DNA of 64,000 nt, taken from a virus. The notes below the pieces were generated by a model, which searched no databases, had not been told where the DNA came from, and saw only the letters and a program-made list of their open reading frames with translations. Shown in pieces: positions 20,601 through 29,005 of this stretch (positions within the stretch are counted from its first letter, which is position 1; each line of letters starts with the position of its first letter). Location of the stretch: positions 1 through 64,000 of IMG/VR virus record IMGVR_UViG_3300030090_003700; one strand, 5' to 3'. The position numbers and the translations under genes were made by a program.

Positions 20601-23600
20601 GCTATTAGAGATTATGTAAAAGAAACAGATAAAAAATTATATAACCTTATGTTTAAATCTGCGGGTGGTCAACAGGCAGATATAGCTAATCCGGAGGAGG
20701 TTATAGTAAACTTTTTAGAAAGAGTAGCAGAAGGAAAAATTAAAGACCCTAAGTTTATTGGTGTAGTTTCTGAAAGCTTAAGTAAAACTTCTGGGCTAGA
20801 TGTTAACTTTAGAAGCGAAATAGATACTATAAAGTTTTTGCATGATTTAGGTTTAAAAATAAAAAATGGTACTTTTAAAAGAGGCGATTTAAAAAGCATA
20901 AGAGTAAATTTAAGAGGAAAGCTTAATGAAGCTAATACTGAGGTAAGAAAAATGATTGATGACTCAAAATATTCTGATTCAGATGCTAATATCATACAAA
21001 CCCTTTATAATAATCTTGGCGCTGAAGCCGCACCACAAATTGCAAATAATAAGTATGTTAGAAAAGTTATAAATGAAGTTTTAAGAAAATATTCAAATGT
21101 ACCTGGCTATGCTACTTATAAAAAAGAATTTGAAGATGGCTTAATTAATGATCCAACTTATGGTATATTAGGGTCCTTGTTAACATATGATTCTAATAGA
21201 GACCCCGTTTTAGTTAAGCGTATTATTTTTAATTTAAGACAAAGAAGTAAAACGATTGCCGAAGATATATTTCCTCAAGCCTTTGCTGATGATGTTACAG
21301 AAGTTAAAAATGTAACAGAAGACGTTACAAGCGTTGAAATATTAGATCAAAGAGAAAGCCTTAGAATTTCATTAGGGCTTAATGAAGACGTTATAAACCG
21401 CGTTAAACAGTCTGTATTAAAGACATTTGGTGGTAAATTGCCTAATGTTACAAGCATACAGTTTAGAAGAAAGCTACAAGAGTCATTCAGAATATTTTTA
21501 AAGAAAACAATTGCTAAAGATGTACTAAAACAAGGTGACGCGTACAAAGCATTTTTAGAAAACAATTTTGAATTAATATATGGTGTATTATCACAAGGTA
21601 ATATAAATAAAAGATTTAAACCTTTTGCTGAACCTATATTAGGAAAAGATGGCAAACAGCTTAGAGAAAAAACTGCAGAAGGTAATAAAATATTTATTAA
21701 AAGAAAACTTACAAAAGAAGAATTTGTAAATTATTTTGTAGGCGAAGATGTCAAGCCTTCTACTAGAGGCACAAGAAAAACTGCATTAGCAGAATCATTA
21801 GCTGAAGAAATTGCATTTGACGCTACATTAGATGTATTAAGAGATCCCGCGCCAATTGATAATGCTGGTAATACTTTATTAGATAGAGTTGAACAAATTA
21901 TAGAAATTAACGGTGAAGAGTTTAGCGAAAACTATTTAGCGCAAGTTGCAAAAGAAATTGATAGAGCAACTGATTTTAAATTTAGCGATTCAAGCGCAGG
22001 TATAACGGTATTAGACTTTGATGACACTGTAGCTATATCTAAAAGCATGGTTATTGTTGAAATGGAAGACAAAACTAAAAAAGAATTAACACCTGCAGAG
22101 TTTGCAAAACAACATGACGCTTTAAAGAAGGAAGGCGCTAAGTTTGATTTTAGTCAGTTTAATAAAGTTATAGGTGGTGAAAAAGGACCTTTATTTGGTA
22201 GATTACAAAAAGCTGTAAATAAATTTGGAAATAAAAATGTATTTATATTAACAGCTAGACCGCAAGAAGCAGCACCGGCTATAAAAGCATGGTTAAAATC
22301 ACAAGGTATAGCATTAGCAGAAAAAAATATAGTTGGATTATCTGACGGTTCGCCGCAAGCAAAAGCCGATTGGATATTAGGAAAAGCACAAGAAGGATTT
22401 AATAACTTTTATTTTGCAGACGATGTATTAGAAAATACTTATGCAGTTGAACAAGTACTATCGCAGGTTGATGTTAAATATCGTGTAAACCAAAACTTCG
22501 GGCCCTCTCAATTTAGTGACTCAGGTAAAGTTGAAGGGCTAATTGAATTTATTGAAAATGCAATTGATAATGAATTTACAGGAGATCAATTGTGGCAATC
22601 CATGCAAAAAAATAATCCTTTAATGTATTCAATAATAACTAAAGCAAATAAAAGAGGTGAAACCGAAGAGTTATTTAGAGCAAAACAATTAAAAGGATTA
22701 CTTGGGGATAAGATTGAAATACTCAATATGGAAGAGCTTGAAAATGTTTTAACCTCCAGTAGAAAAGCGCAAGACCTACAAGTTTTATTTAAATTTAAGG
22801 GCGGTGTTAATATTGGAATGGAAATTAAAATGAGCGCTCTTGCTAAAATGGGGTCAAAAAATAGTTATAAAAAATTATTAGAAAGTTATGGCGCCGACAC
22901 TATGAGTAAAATAATAGACATTCAAACCGATTTGAACGGCGCAATATTTGGTATTTTAAAAAATGAAGGATTAATAGAAGGCGAAGATTATTATTTTGCA
23001 CCGCCACCCGGAAAAAGTGAAACCACTGATGGCTATATAGAAATAAGATATGATCGAAAGAAATTATTAGAAAAAACTGGTTATGATAGATTGGCAAGAA
23101 AACCAAAACCTTCAAGGCCAGATGGTGGGCTTTTAACTGCAAAAGGGCTACAGTTATCTGACACAAACAAATATGAGTTTAATATACCCACACTTAAACC
23201 TATAGTAGATTTATATACAAATAAAGGCGCACAATATATAATAATTAATGGAAAAATATATTCATTAGCAACTAATCCTTTAAATATAGACACCGCTAGC
23301 TTATTAAGTTTGCCATATGATTCTAAATTACAGGTTACAATGAAAGATGAAAATGGAACAGGCGGAGAAGGTAGAATGATAATAAGAGGCTATTTACAAA
23401 TGGCTGAAAAAGGAACAACTAAAAATATTAATCCTTCTGAATTTAATGATATTAAAGGCGTTAAAACTATTGAAGAAGCATTTACAAATTTTAGTGATAG
23501 TAATGTAAATTTAGATAATGAAATAAATAATATTATAGAAAAAAGCAGTACAGCTCAGGGCAAAACTGTTAAGAATATTGTTCGTTATTCTGATACTAAA

Positions 23601-25784
23601 GCGAAAATATTAGGTAAAAATAAAGGTAAAGGCGGCTTTTTATTTAGATTTTCAGCCGATGATTTACAAGGATTCACATATGAAATTATAAAAGGTATAC
23701 GCGGCGCAGAAGGTGATAAAGCAAAACAATTTTTCCAAGAAAACCTTCATAGACCATATAATGCAGGTATTCAAGCTCTTAATTTTGAGCAATTAAAATT
23801 AATGGATGATTTTAAAGCTATAAAAGACAAAGTAAAATCAGTGCCAAAAAGATTAAAAAAAGTAATAGAAGGTGATGTATATACAAATGAGCAAGCAATA
23901 AGAATATATATGTGGAAAAAACAAGGTATGGATATACCTGGTATTCCAAAACAAGATGTTCAAGACATGGTAAATCATGTTAAAAGTGATTTAAATTTAT
24001 TGCAATTTGCAAATGATTTGATAAAAATAAACGGCGTTGATGGCTATCCTGCTCCAAATCAAAATTGGGAAGCTGGCACAATAGAAATGGATTTATATGA
24101 TTCTATTAATGATACTAAAAGAGCAAAGCATTTAAAAGAGTGGCAAGATAATGTAAATATTTTATTTAGTAAAGAAAATTTAAATAAAATGGAAGCCGTA
24201 TATGGTTCTAATTTTGTTAAAAATTTAACAGGTATGCTAGAAAGAATGCGTACTGGTAGAAACAGAACGTCTACTAATCCTATGATTACTAAATGGCAAG
24301 ATTGGATTAATGGATCGGTTGGTACAATAATGTTCTATAACATGCGTTCAGCAATCCTACAAACAATATCTATGGCCAACTATATAAATTGGCATGATAA
24401 TAATATGATAGCTGCTGGTAAAGCATTTGCAAATCAAAAACAATACTGGAGAGATTGGTTATATATATTTAATTCAGATTATCTTAGAGTAAGAAGAGGC
24501 GGTTTACAATTAAATGTAAATGAAAATGAATTAGCAGAAGCTGCAAATAAAAAAGGTGTTAGAGGTGTAATAGCTTTAATATTAAGAAATGGATTTACAC
24601 CTACAAGAATTGCAGATAGTATAGCGATTGCAACTGGCGGTGCTACAATGTACCGCAATAGAATATCAACATATTTAAAAGATGGATTATCGCAAACTGA
24701 AGCAGAAGCAAGAGCTTTTGAAGATTTTATGGAGGTTACAGAAGAATCACAGCAATCAAGTAGACCAGATAAAATATCTGCGCAACAAGCTAGCTCAGCG
24801 GGTAGAATATTATTAGCATTTGCTAATACACCTATGCAATATAACCGTATGATAAAAAGAGCAAGCCAAGATTTATATTATGGTAGAGGTAATTGGAAAA
24901 CAAATGTTAGTAAAATAGTTTATTATAGCTCAATACAAAACTTTCTATTTAACGCTTTACAAAAAGGAGTATACGCTTTAGGTTTTGGTTTATATGAAGA
25001 TGACCCAGATAAACAAAAAGAAAAAACAACAAGTGTATTTGAAGGAATGGCTGATTCATTATTAAGAGGTGTGGGTATACAAGGACAAGTTGCATTAACA
25101 GCAAAAGCATTTTTAAAAGATATAGCTAAAGAACGAAGAGGTTTTACAGAGGAAAACTGGGATAATATATTAGAATTATCACCACCTCTAGGAAGTAAAA
25201 TTAGAAAAATGATGAGTGCTGATTATATGTTTAAAAAATATGAAAACAGTGTTCAAGCACAAGCAGTAGATATTCGTAATCCGTATCTTATGGCTTATGC
25301 GCAATATGCGTCAGCATTATTTAATATACCTTTAGATAGAGCATTAAGAAAAATACATAATTTGCAATCAGCAATGGCTGATGATACAGCGGAATGGCAA
25401 AGAGCTGCGTTGTTTTTAGGATGGAACGAATGGGATATTGGTATTGATGGAATGGAAAGAGAGTTAGGTAAAACACCAATAAAAACTGAAGAATATATAA
25501 AAGAAAGAGAAGAAACTAAAGAAGCACATCAAAGAAAAATTGATTCAATTGTAGATTTAGGTTACGTAAGAATTCCTTTATCTGGCCCAAAATCATTCGA
25601 GCCGGAAGGTAAATTAGGAAAAGATTATTTAAGACTAAAAAGAAAAATTGACGGTAAATATCAATATTTTGTAACTGAAGAAATATTTAATAAAAAGTTT
25701 CCCCCGCCACCACCAAAAACAAGAAAAGAAATAGAGGCGCAAGTATTAGAAAGAATAAAGAAAAAATATAACGTAAAATTATAA
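17694..25784 (+). CDS. Giant internal virion protein with zincin and HAD domains
   Basis: 2696 residues, the largest gene. Visible parts: a helical N-terminus; hydrophobic Gly/Ala segments near residues 395-430 and 465-540 that could cross a membrane; and a zinc-protease-like site HEFSH at 946-950 with a possible third ligand at Glu1001/1002 (NPEEVIVNFLE). A HAD-type domain follows with DFDDT at 1441-1445, TARP at 1520 and ADD at 1575-1577. After that comes an E-x-K site (MEIKM, Glu1710-Lys1712) that may belong to a nuclease fold. The helical C-terminal part includes SSAGRILLAFANTPMQYNRM, a block I recall from phage polyvalent proteins. It takes the place of T7 gp16, so it is probably packaged and injected. 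Domain calls are from motifs only. Confidence 0.65.
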   Translation: MSDINNLLIEALYTKYAPEKNINAQINFVQSNYDSQDKFVEDFYKEYGVELTPEKKLFISQNFGGFGVTAKPTINEKDFDVSISPESADFVSFGSLTEQEEKNIKNKFTTEDNEPYLGYLDRKVYKYQATGENIFEQGANMAETSLGQNMFYNNYEIIETDELQLTEDLNYTAEDRDTHLANEIKKFKNPTNPEYNLSEAEIQEINQIKKEVFAGVVGADLQNEELYKKAASIKLLNRYKDEYTSSIIQTKVDKYIRSRADLFGGYEQMSGFGIEDPDKPKYEEFDRLKDIVFNDVDKFKEVNENILKEYDKNQELGKEILAYQEKTSQDDFEFNADEAIEMQNKLALYNANQKVLTDAISKFRLNTKNLNVLINSADLLGKDYDLLKKNLARIGLGFGDLGLGGLRVLSAVSNVVPFQAAWAQERGEMLDNLSLKWDNYKMGKMNSYSPDIKFADAFKDGNFGAFVAQEISTQIPIFTTMIGGGGIAGFATKRLLGASAATRTVSLFGRKTPLLPIAEATGAGGTIAITSGGQQYNTMTAQEMRDPFLEFSEAEKFLVSAGYGASEGVFGTAPSYLLLRNTANLFLRSGKSAAFKLNMKQYIAQNIAFPMVAEPLSEGLTTVTQNMLLGRPVMENVDHAMFSGLMFSVMMNASPAIAGRLMQDFSSITKMKEFNKINSEMNGIDKALNRKNSKFKKGTAEYDSLINTYNQLQMDRDAIVNDLYDNITTKVSKRSFKQFMENTSAQSDIRVRAEKIVKEGGMFLSAEDTNALNALQKEFDQYQFARDLFRSQENFGNEFANLKGKDSSLYDMYIKKAKQKLKADGINDPSSVKTFQEASSIYFDDQFELYTKNVKKNDLVNMQVFETNQELLNYLDSDPARKAELDKKEKRWVVEDGKLVYKTDTRRNAILKGDINGINTTINGKKFELISKENSLNNERAGTGYHEFSHSVLFEALAAQPEQYLDIAVAIRDYVKETDKKLYNLMFKSAGGQQADIANPEEVIVNFLERVAEGKIKDPKFIGVVSESLSKTSGLDVNFRSEIDTIKFLHDLGLKIKNGTFKRGDLKSIRVNLRGKLNEANTEVRKMIDDSKYSDSDANIIQTLYNNLGAEAAPQIANNKYVRKVINEVLRKYSNVPGYATYKKEFEDGLINDPTYGILGSLLTYDSNRDPVLVKRIIFNLRQRSKTIAEDIFPQAFADDVTEVKNVTEDVTSVEILDQRESLRISLGLNEDVINRVKQSVLKTFGGKLPNVTSIQFRRKLQESFRIFLKKTIAKDVLKQGDAYKAFLENNFELIYGVLSQGNINKRFKPFAEPILGKDGKQLREKTAEGNKIFIKRKLTKEEFVNYFVGEDVKPSTRGTRKTALAESLAEEIAFDATLDVLRDPAPIDNAGNTLLDRVEQIIEINGEEFSENYLAQVAKEIDRATDFKFSDSSAGITVLDFDDTVAISKSMVIVEMEDKTKKELTPAEFAKQHDALKKEGAKFDFSQFNKVIGGEKGPLFGRLQKAVNKFGNKNVFILTARPQEAAPAIKAWLKSQGIALAEKNIVGLSDGSPQAKADWILGKAQEGFNNFYFADDVLENTYAVEQVLSQVDVKYRVNQNFGPSQFSDSGKVEGLIEFIENAIDNEFTGDQLWQSMQKNNPLMYSIITKANKRGETEELFRAKQLKGLLGDKIEILNMEELENVLTSSRKAQDLQVLFKFKGGVNIGMEIKMSALAKMGSKNSYKKLLESYGADTMSKIIDIQTDLNGAIFGILKNEGLIEGEDYYFAPPPGKSETTDGYIEIRYDRKKLLEKTGYDRLARKPKPSRPDGGLLTAKGLQLSDTNKYEFNIPTLKPIVDLYTNKGAQYIIINGKIYSLATNPLNIDTASLLSLPYDSKLQVTMKDENGTGGEGRMIIRGYLQMAEKGTTKNINPSEFNDIKGVKTIEEAFTNFSDSNVNLDNEINNIIEKSSTAQGKTVKNIVRYSDTKAKILGKNKGKGGFLFRFSADDLQGFTYEIIKGIRGAEGDKAKQFFQENLHRPYNAGIQALNFEQLKLMDDFKAIKDKVKSVPKRLKKVIEGDVYTNEQAIRIYMWKKQGMDIPGIPKQDVQDMVNHVKSDLNLLQFANDLIKINGVDGYPAPNQNWEAGTIEMDLYDSINDTKRAKHLKEWQDNVNILFSKENLNKMEAVYGSNFVKNLTGMLERMRTGRNRTSTNPMITKWQDWINGSVGTIMFYNMRSAILQTISMANYINWHDNNMIAAGKAFANQKQYWRDWLYIFNSDYLRVRRGGLQLNVNENELAEAANKKGVRGVIALILRNGFTPTRIADSIAIATGGATMYRNRISTYLKDGLSQTEAEARAFEDFMEVTEESQQSSRPDKISAQQASSAGRILLAFANTPMQYNRMIKRASQDLYYGRGNWKTNVSKIVYYSSIQNFLFNALQKGVYALGFGLYEDDPDKQKEKTTSVFEGMADSLLRGVGIQGQVALTAKAFLKDIAKERRGFTEENWDNILELSPPLGSKIRKMMSADYMFKKYENSVQAQAVDIRNPYLMAYAQYASALFNIPLDRALRKIHNLQSAMADDTAEWQRAALFLGWNEWDIGIDGMERELGKTPIKTEEYIKEREETKEAHQRKIDSIVDLGYVRIPLSGPKSFEPEGKLGKDYLRLKRKIDGKYQYFVTEEIFNKKFPPPPPKTRKEIEAQVLERIKKKYNVKL

Positions 25785-25787
25785 ACT

Positions 25788-25919
25788 ATGGCAAAAGACG
25801 CATGTTACAAAAAAGTAAAAGCAAGGTATAAAGTGTTCCCATCCGCTTACGCTAGTGGCGCAATCGCTAAGTGTAGAAAAGTAGGAGCAGCTAACTGGGG
25901 TAATAAATCTAAAAAATAA
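25788..25919 (+). CDS. Small conserved Lys-rich phage protein
   Basis: 43 residues (MAKDACYKKVKARYK, then VFPSAYASGAIAKCRK, ending NWGNKSKK). The segment around YKVFPSAYASGAIAKCRKVG is one I have seen repeatedly in marine phages and in algal giant viruses, where its role is unknown. Two Cys flank the core. The ATG lies 3 bp after the giant protein's stop and three such tiny genes follow one another. Basic charge suggests a DNA- or capsid-associated part, but this is not shown. Confidence 0.75.
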   Translation: MAKDACYKKVKARYKVFPSAYASGAIAKCRKVGAANWGNKSKK

Positions 25920-25922
25920 ATT

Positions 25923-26066
25923 ATGGCAAAAAAAGACTTTAAACCACATATGATGTATTGTAAAGACGGTAAAGAATATGAAGCAAAAACATATCAAGAC
26001 CATTTAAAATATAAAAAACAAGGCTGTGGCCATAAAAAACCAATAAATGGCAGTAAGGAAAACTAA
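25923..26066 (+). CDS. Small Cys/His/Lys-rich protein
   Basis: 47 residues (MAKKDFKPHMMYCKDGKEYE ... QGCGHKKP). Two Cys and several His could bind a metal. Similar short proteins with a YCKDGKEY-like core occur beside the previous gene in marine phages as far as I recall. It overlaps the next start by 20 bp, which supports its reality in a run of coupled small genes. The function is unknown. Confidence 0.65.
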   Translation: MAKKDFKPHMMYCKDGKEYEAKTYQDHLKYKKQGCGHKKPINGSKEN

Positions 26067-26322
26067 AAAAGGAGCTGCTCTTAAACGTTGGTTTAAAGAA
26101 AAATGGATTGATGTACGTACAGGTAAACCATGCGGTAGACGTAAGGGTGAGAAGCGTGGTACACCTTATTGTAGACCAAGTAAAAGAGTATCAAGTAAAA
26201 CGCCTAAAACTTCTGGCGAGATGTCTGCTTCGGAAAAAAGAGCTAAGATTGCAGAAAAAAAGCGATTAGGACAGCCAGCAGGTAAGCCAAGAAGAGTAAA
26301 AAACGTTAAAAGACGTAAATAA
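26047..26322 (+). CDS. Small basic protein, DUF5872-like
   Basis: 91 residues, about one third Lys/Arg. The core GAALKRWFKEKWIDVRTGKP and the following CGRRKGEKRGTPYCRPSKRV match my memory of the DUF5872-type domain shared by marine phages and nucleocytoplasmic viruses. Two Cys are spaced as a possible half of a zinc site. The tail is a histone-like Lys/Arg-rich stretch. A nucleic-acid-binding or packaged role is plausible but unproven. Confidence 0.7.
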   Translation: MAVRKTKKGAALKRWFKEKWIDVRTGKPCGRRKGEKRGTPYCRPSKRVSSKTPKTSGEMSASEKRAKIAEKKRLGQPAGKPRRVKNVKRRK

Positions 26323-26356
26323 CAGGTGATTACATATATTATACAAACTTAACAAT

Positions 26357-27547
26357 ATGAAACAAATTTTAACTATTTTAGCGTTATTAATATCATTTAA
26401 TATTACTGCGCAAGAAGAAAAGGAAAAAGGTAAATTTTTCAAATCTATTTATGATGAATTATTTAAATATGGTACATTATATGTAGCAGGTGATATTAAG
26501 AATCCAAGAGAAAATCCTAAAGATTATTTTGTAAGAACAAACCCTGATGGTAATTTATATACGCCACCAGTTGTTGTTGATGGTACAGACTATTACGATT
26601 TTGATTATCGTTATGGTTTTGGTATTCGTAAGATCGCAAGGTTTGATTATGAAAGAAAAGCTAAAGAATATTACAATGGGACTGAATCTAACGTAGCTAT
26701 GACAGCTCCTAATTCATCAATTAAAGGTTTAGAGTATGTATTTCATACGGAAAAAGAAAGGTCCAGAGATGAGATATTTAAAAATCATCGTTATTTTGTA
26801 AAACATAGTGGTAAATACCACATGGTTAAGTTAGAAAGTAGAGCGCAAGGTAAAGTTGATTTTAAATACAAATCAGCAGAGGTTAGAGCTAAATTACCTA
26901 TTGGAAAAAAGTTTAGCTTATCAGCAGGTGCAATGTATCGTACACATGAAAGAGCTTACGGATATAATCCAATTGAAATATGGTTAAATGAAACAAATGA
27001 AAACGGTTGGCCAGTAAATTATTGGTATCAGTTAGGTTATCAATATGGATATACAGATCAATGGGTTACTATTAATATTGATGGAGAAGAAGTGTTTGAT
27101 TATTATTGGTATGATCCAGAAGGAAACACAGTAGCATATACTGATTTACAGTTCCGTGATACTATATTTGAATCATTAATTAATCGTTACAATAACGAAC
27201 AATGGGATTTACTAGATCCATTTGGTGTTGTTTCACCTGTGGTCGGATTTGATTTTTATCATTTCAAGTCAAATTTCTGGCTTCATGCTTATGGCTCTTA
27301 TTTATTACCATATCATAAATATGTTGAAGGTGATGAAGACTTTAGTTATTTAAATAGAAATAACTGGGGATTAGGTGGACTAAGACAAGACTCAGAACTT
27401 GAACAATGGGAAGATTTTCAAGCTGGTATAAACTTTGGATGGAAACTAAACAGATCAATAGGTGTATTTTTTGAAGGTGAATATACTAAGTTCTGGGATA
27501 GTAGAATATATAACGGGTCTGTTGGACTAAATATAACACTAAGATAA
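26357..27547 (+). CDS. Outer-membrane beta-barrel-like protein with signal peptide
   Basis: 396 residues. The N-terminus MKQILTILALLISFNITAQE is a signal peptide of the flavobacterial type, with cleavage expected just before Gln19. The mature part is rich in Tyr/Trp/Asp and alternating strands, and ends ...RIYNGSVGLNITLR, an aromatic/hydrophobic C-terminal strand as in outer membrane barrels. No plug or TonB box is seen. A barrel placed in the host surface late in infection could block further adsorption or help virion release. A periplasmic beta protein is an alternative. It overlaps the next start codon by 1 bp. Confidence 0.6.
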   Translation: MKQILTILALLISFNITAQEEKEKGKFFKSIYDELFKYGTLYVAGDIKNPRENPKDYFVRTNPDGNLYTPPVVVDGTDYYDFDYRYGFGIRKIARFDYERKAKEYYNGTESNVAMTAPNSSIKGLEYVFHTEKERSRDEIFKNHRYFVKHSGKYHMVKLESRAQGKVDFKYKSAEVRAKLPIGKKFSLSAGAMYRTHERAYGYNPIEIWLNETNENGWPVNYWYQLGYQYGYTDQWVTINIDGEEVFDYYWYDPEGNTVAYTDLQFRDTIFESLINRYNNEQWDLLDPFGVVSPVVGFDFYHFKSNFWLHAYGSYLLPYHKYVEGDEDFSYLNRNNWGLGGLRQDSELEQWEDFQAGINFGWKLNRSIGVFFEGEYTKFWDSRIYNGSVGLNITLR

Positions 27548-27834
27548 TGGCAAAGCAAATCGGAGAAGATACTAAAGTAACATTAGATTTAAAAACAATA
27601 GGTTTAATAATTGGCGGTGTAGTTTCACTAGCTAGCATGTATTTTGTAATGCAAGCTGATATTGCTAGAGCGATGGAATTACCTGAGCCAGTTATAGATA
27701 GAGTTGAATATGATTTAAAAGATGAATTAATTCGTCAAACAATTATGGACACTCAAGAAGATGTCGAGGAAATAAAAGAAACTATTGATAAAATAGATCA
27801 AAGATTATACGATATACAAAGTAAACAAAGATAG
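27547..27834 (+). CDS. Single-membrane-span coiled-coil protein (i-spanin or holin accessory candidate)
   Basis: 95 residues. One membrane segment (TIGLIIGGVVSLASMYFVMQ, residues 17-36) is followed by a charged coiled-coil tail. That is the topology of an inner-membrane spanin or of small accessory lysis proteins. A lipoprotein gene that could be the outer partner is 0.8 kb downstream. There is no sequence proof of the spanin role. Confidence 0.4.
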   Translation: MAKQIGEDTKVTLDLKTIGLIIGGVVSLASMYFVMQADIARAMELPEPVIDRVEYDLKDELIRQTIMDTQEDVEEIKETIDKIDQRLYDIQSKQR

Positions 27835-27835
27835 T

Positions 27836-28234
27836 ATGAAGTACTTAAATATAATTTTACTTTTAATTACATTTAATTCATTTGGACAAGAGTGGATAGT
27901 TGATGATAATTTTGATAGTAAGATAAATGAAAAGCAAGCGTTTGGTGATAATCAAAATTTACCCGTAATAGTTGAATTTTATGCATCATTTAACGACGCC
28001 AATAAATTTGAAGACTGGGATAAATTAGAAAACGTTATATATTATAGAGCGGATATAGCTAAATGTCCAGCAGCAAAAAAGAAATATAAAGTGCGAATGG
28101 CACCAACATTAATTATATTTAAAGAAGGTATAAAAGAAATAGTATTTAAAGCAGGATTAGATTTAATGTTACCTGCTGATTTAGAAGAAATACAAGAATC
28201 CATTAACGAAGTCAACGCGGCTTCACAATTTTAA
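27836..28234 (+). CDS. Secreted thioredoxin-fold protein lacking the CXXC site
   Basis: 132 residues. The signal peptide MKYLNIILLLITFNSFGQE has the flavobacterial end before Gln. The mature part reads as a thioredoxin fold: LPVIVEFYASFNDANKFEDW in the place of the usual WCGPC region, YYRADIAKCPAAKKKYKV, and the cis-Pro loop RMAPTLIIF. The redox cysteine pair is absent, so a classical disulfide exchange activity is unlikely. A periplasmic binding or decoy role is possible. It starts 1 bp after the previous stop. Confidence 0.55.
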   Translation: MKYLNIILLLITFNSFGQEWIVDDNFDSKINEKQAFGDNQNLPVIVEFYASFNDANKFEDWDKLENVIYYRADIAKCPAAKKKYKVRMAPTLIIFKEGIKEIVFKAGLDLMLPADLEEIQESINEVNAASQF

Positions 28235-28238
28235 AAAC

Positions 28239-28652
28239 ATGAGTGATGCAAAATTTATGAATACGCTGTACAATAAGCCTATTCAAAACATGAACCAAGA
28301 AGAATCTACCGCTTATTCTGAAGGGCAAAACACAGGAATAATAGCTGGTATTTCTATGCTGCCTATTGGTAGAGCAATCGGTTTTGGAGGTAGTATACTT
28401 TCAAAAGCACCTGCATTAGCAAGAACAATAAAAGCATTTACACAAGCACCAAGACAATATCTTACTTTAGCAACTAGTGGTGTAAAGGTTGCAGATAAGG
28501 CTAAAAAAGTAAGTGCAGTTAAAGAACTTGCTCAACAAACACCAAGATCTGGCTCAGGTAATATTAGCCCTATTATTTCAAATAATAAAATAGTAGATAA
28601 GTTACCAAAATTAAGTAACGTTAAAAATTTAGATGAATTTTTCGGATTATAA
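28239..28652 (+). CDS. Unknown protein with hydrophobic middle
   Basis: 137 residues. A polar N-terminus, then GIIAGISMLPIGRAIGFGGS (residues ~34-53), a Gly-rich hydrophobic region that could enter a membrane, and a basic/polar C-terminal half. No family recognised. Its place between secreted and lysis proteins hints at an envelope role, but nothing more can be said. Confidence 0.5.
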   Translation: MSDAKFMNTLYNKPIQNMNQEESTAYSEGQNTGIIAGISMLPIGRAIGFGGSILSKAPALARTIKAFTQAPRQYLTLATSGVKVADKAKKVSAVKELAQQTPRSGSGNISPIISNNKIVDKLPKLSNVKNLDEFFGL

Positions 28653-28666
28653 AAAAATGATTATGA

Positions 28667-29005
28667 GTGAAAGCAATACTTGTCCTCTTTGCGGCGGTTA
28701 CTGTGGGCTGTGCTAGTTCGCAAGATATAGGTAAAGATAAATATTATCATTTTGCAGCGGGAGCTACAACAGCAGCAGTTGCAAATGAAATGGAATTACC
28801 AAAAGTAGCATCCTCTTTTGCAGCGGGATTTGCTAAAGAAACGTATGACTATATACGAAATGGTCAATTTGATGCTAGAGACTTGGTAGCCACTACATTA
28901 GGTGGTATAGTAGTAAATTATATAATTAAATTAACAAAAAAGAAAAAAAATGTGGAAATTAACAAAGAAGTATCTAAAGGACGTTTGGGTACTATTATGG
29001 AGTAA
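28667..29005 (+). CDS. Small lipoprotein, YfiM-like (possible o-spanin)
   Basis: 112 residues from a GTG start; upstream in-frame ATGs are not available before a stop. The N-terminus KAILVLFAAVTVGCASSQ is a lipoprotein signal with Cys15 as the modified residue. DKYYHFAAGATTAAVANE then resembles the YfiM/DUF2279 lipoprotein pattern, followed by two weakly hydrophobic segments. Lying just before the M15 peptidase, it may act in lysis as an outer-membrane partner. The assignment to a spanin pair is an inference from order only. Confidence 0.5.
   Translation: MKAILVLFAAVTVGCASSQDIGKDKYYHFAAGATTAAVANEMELPKVASSFAAGFAKETYDYIRNGQFDARDLVATTLGGIVVNYIIKLTKKKKNVEINKEVSKGRLGTIME

Noticed and set aside
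28657-28716. Short frame MIMSESNTCPLCGGYCGLC with a zinc-ribbon look
   Set aside because: It overlaps the lipoprotein signal peptide in another frame and is only 19 residues; the Cys pattern is a by-product of the lipobox codons.
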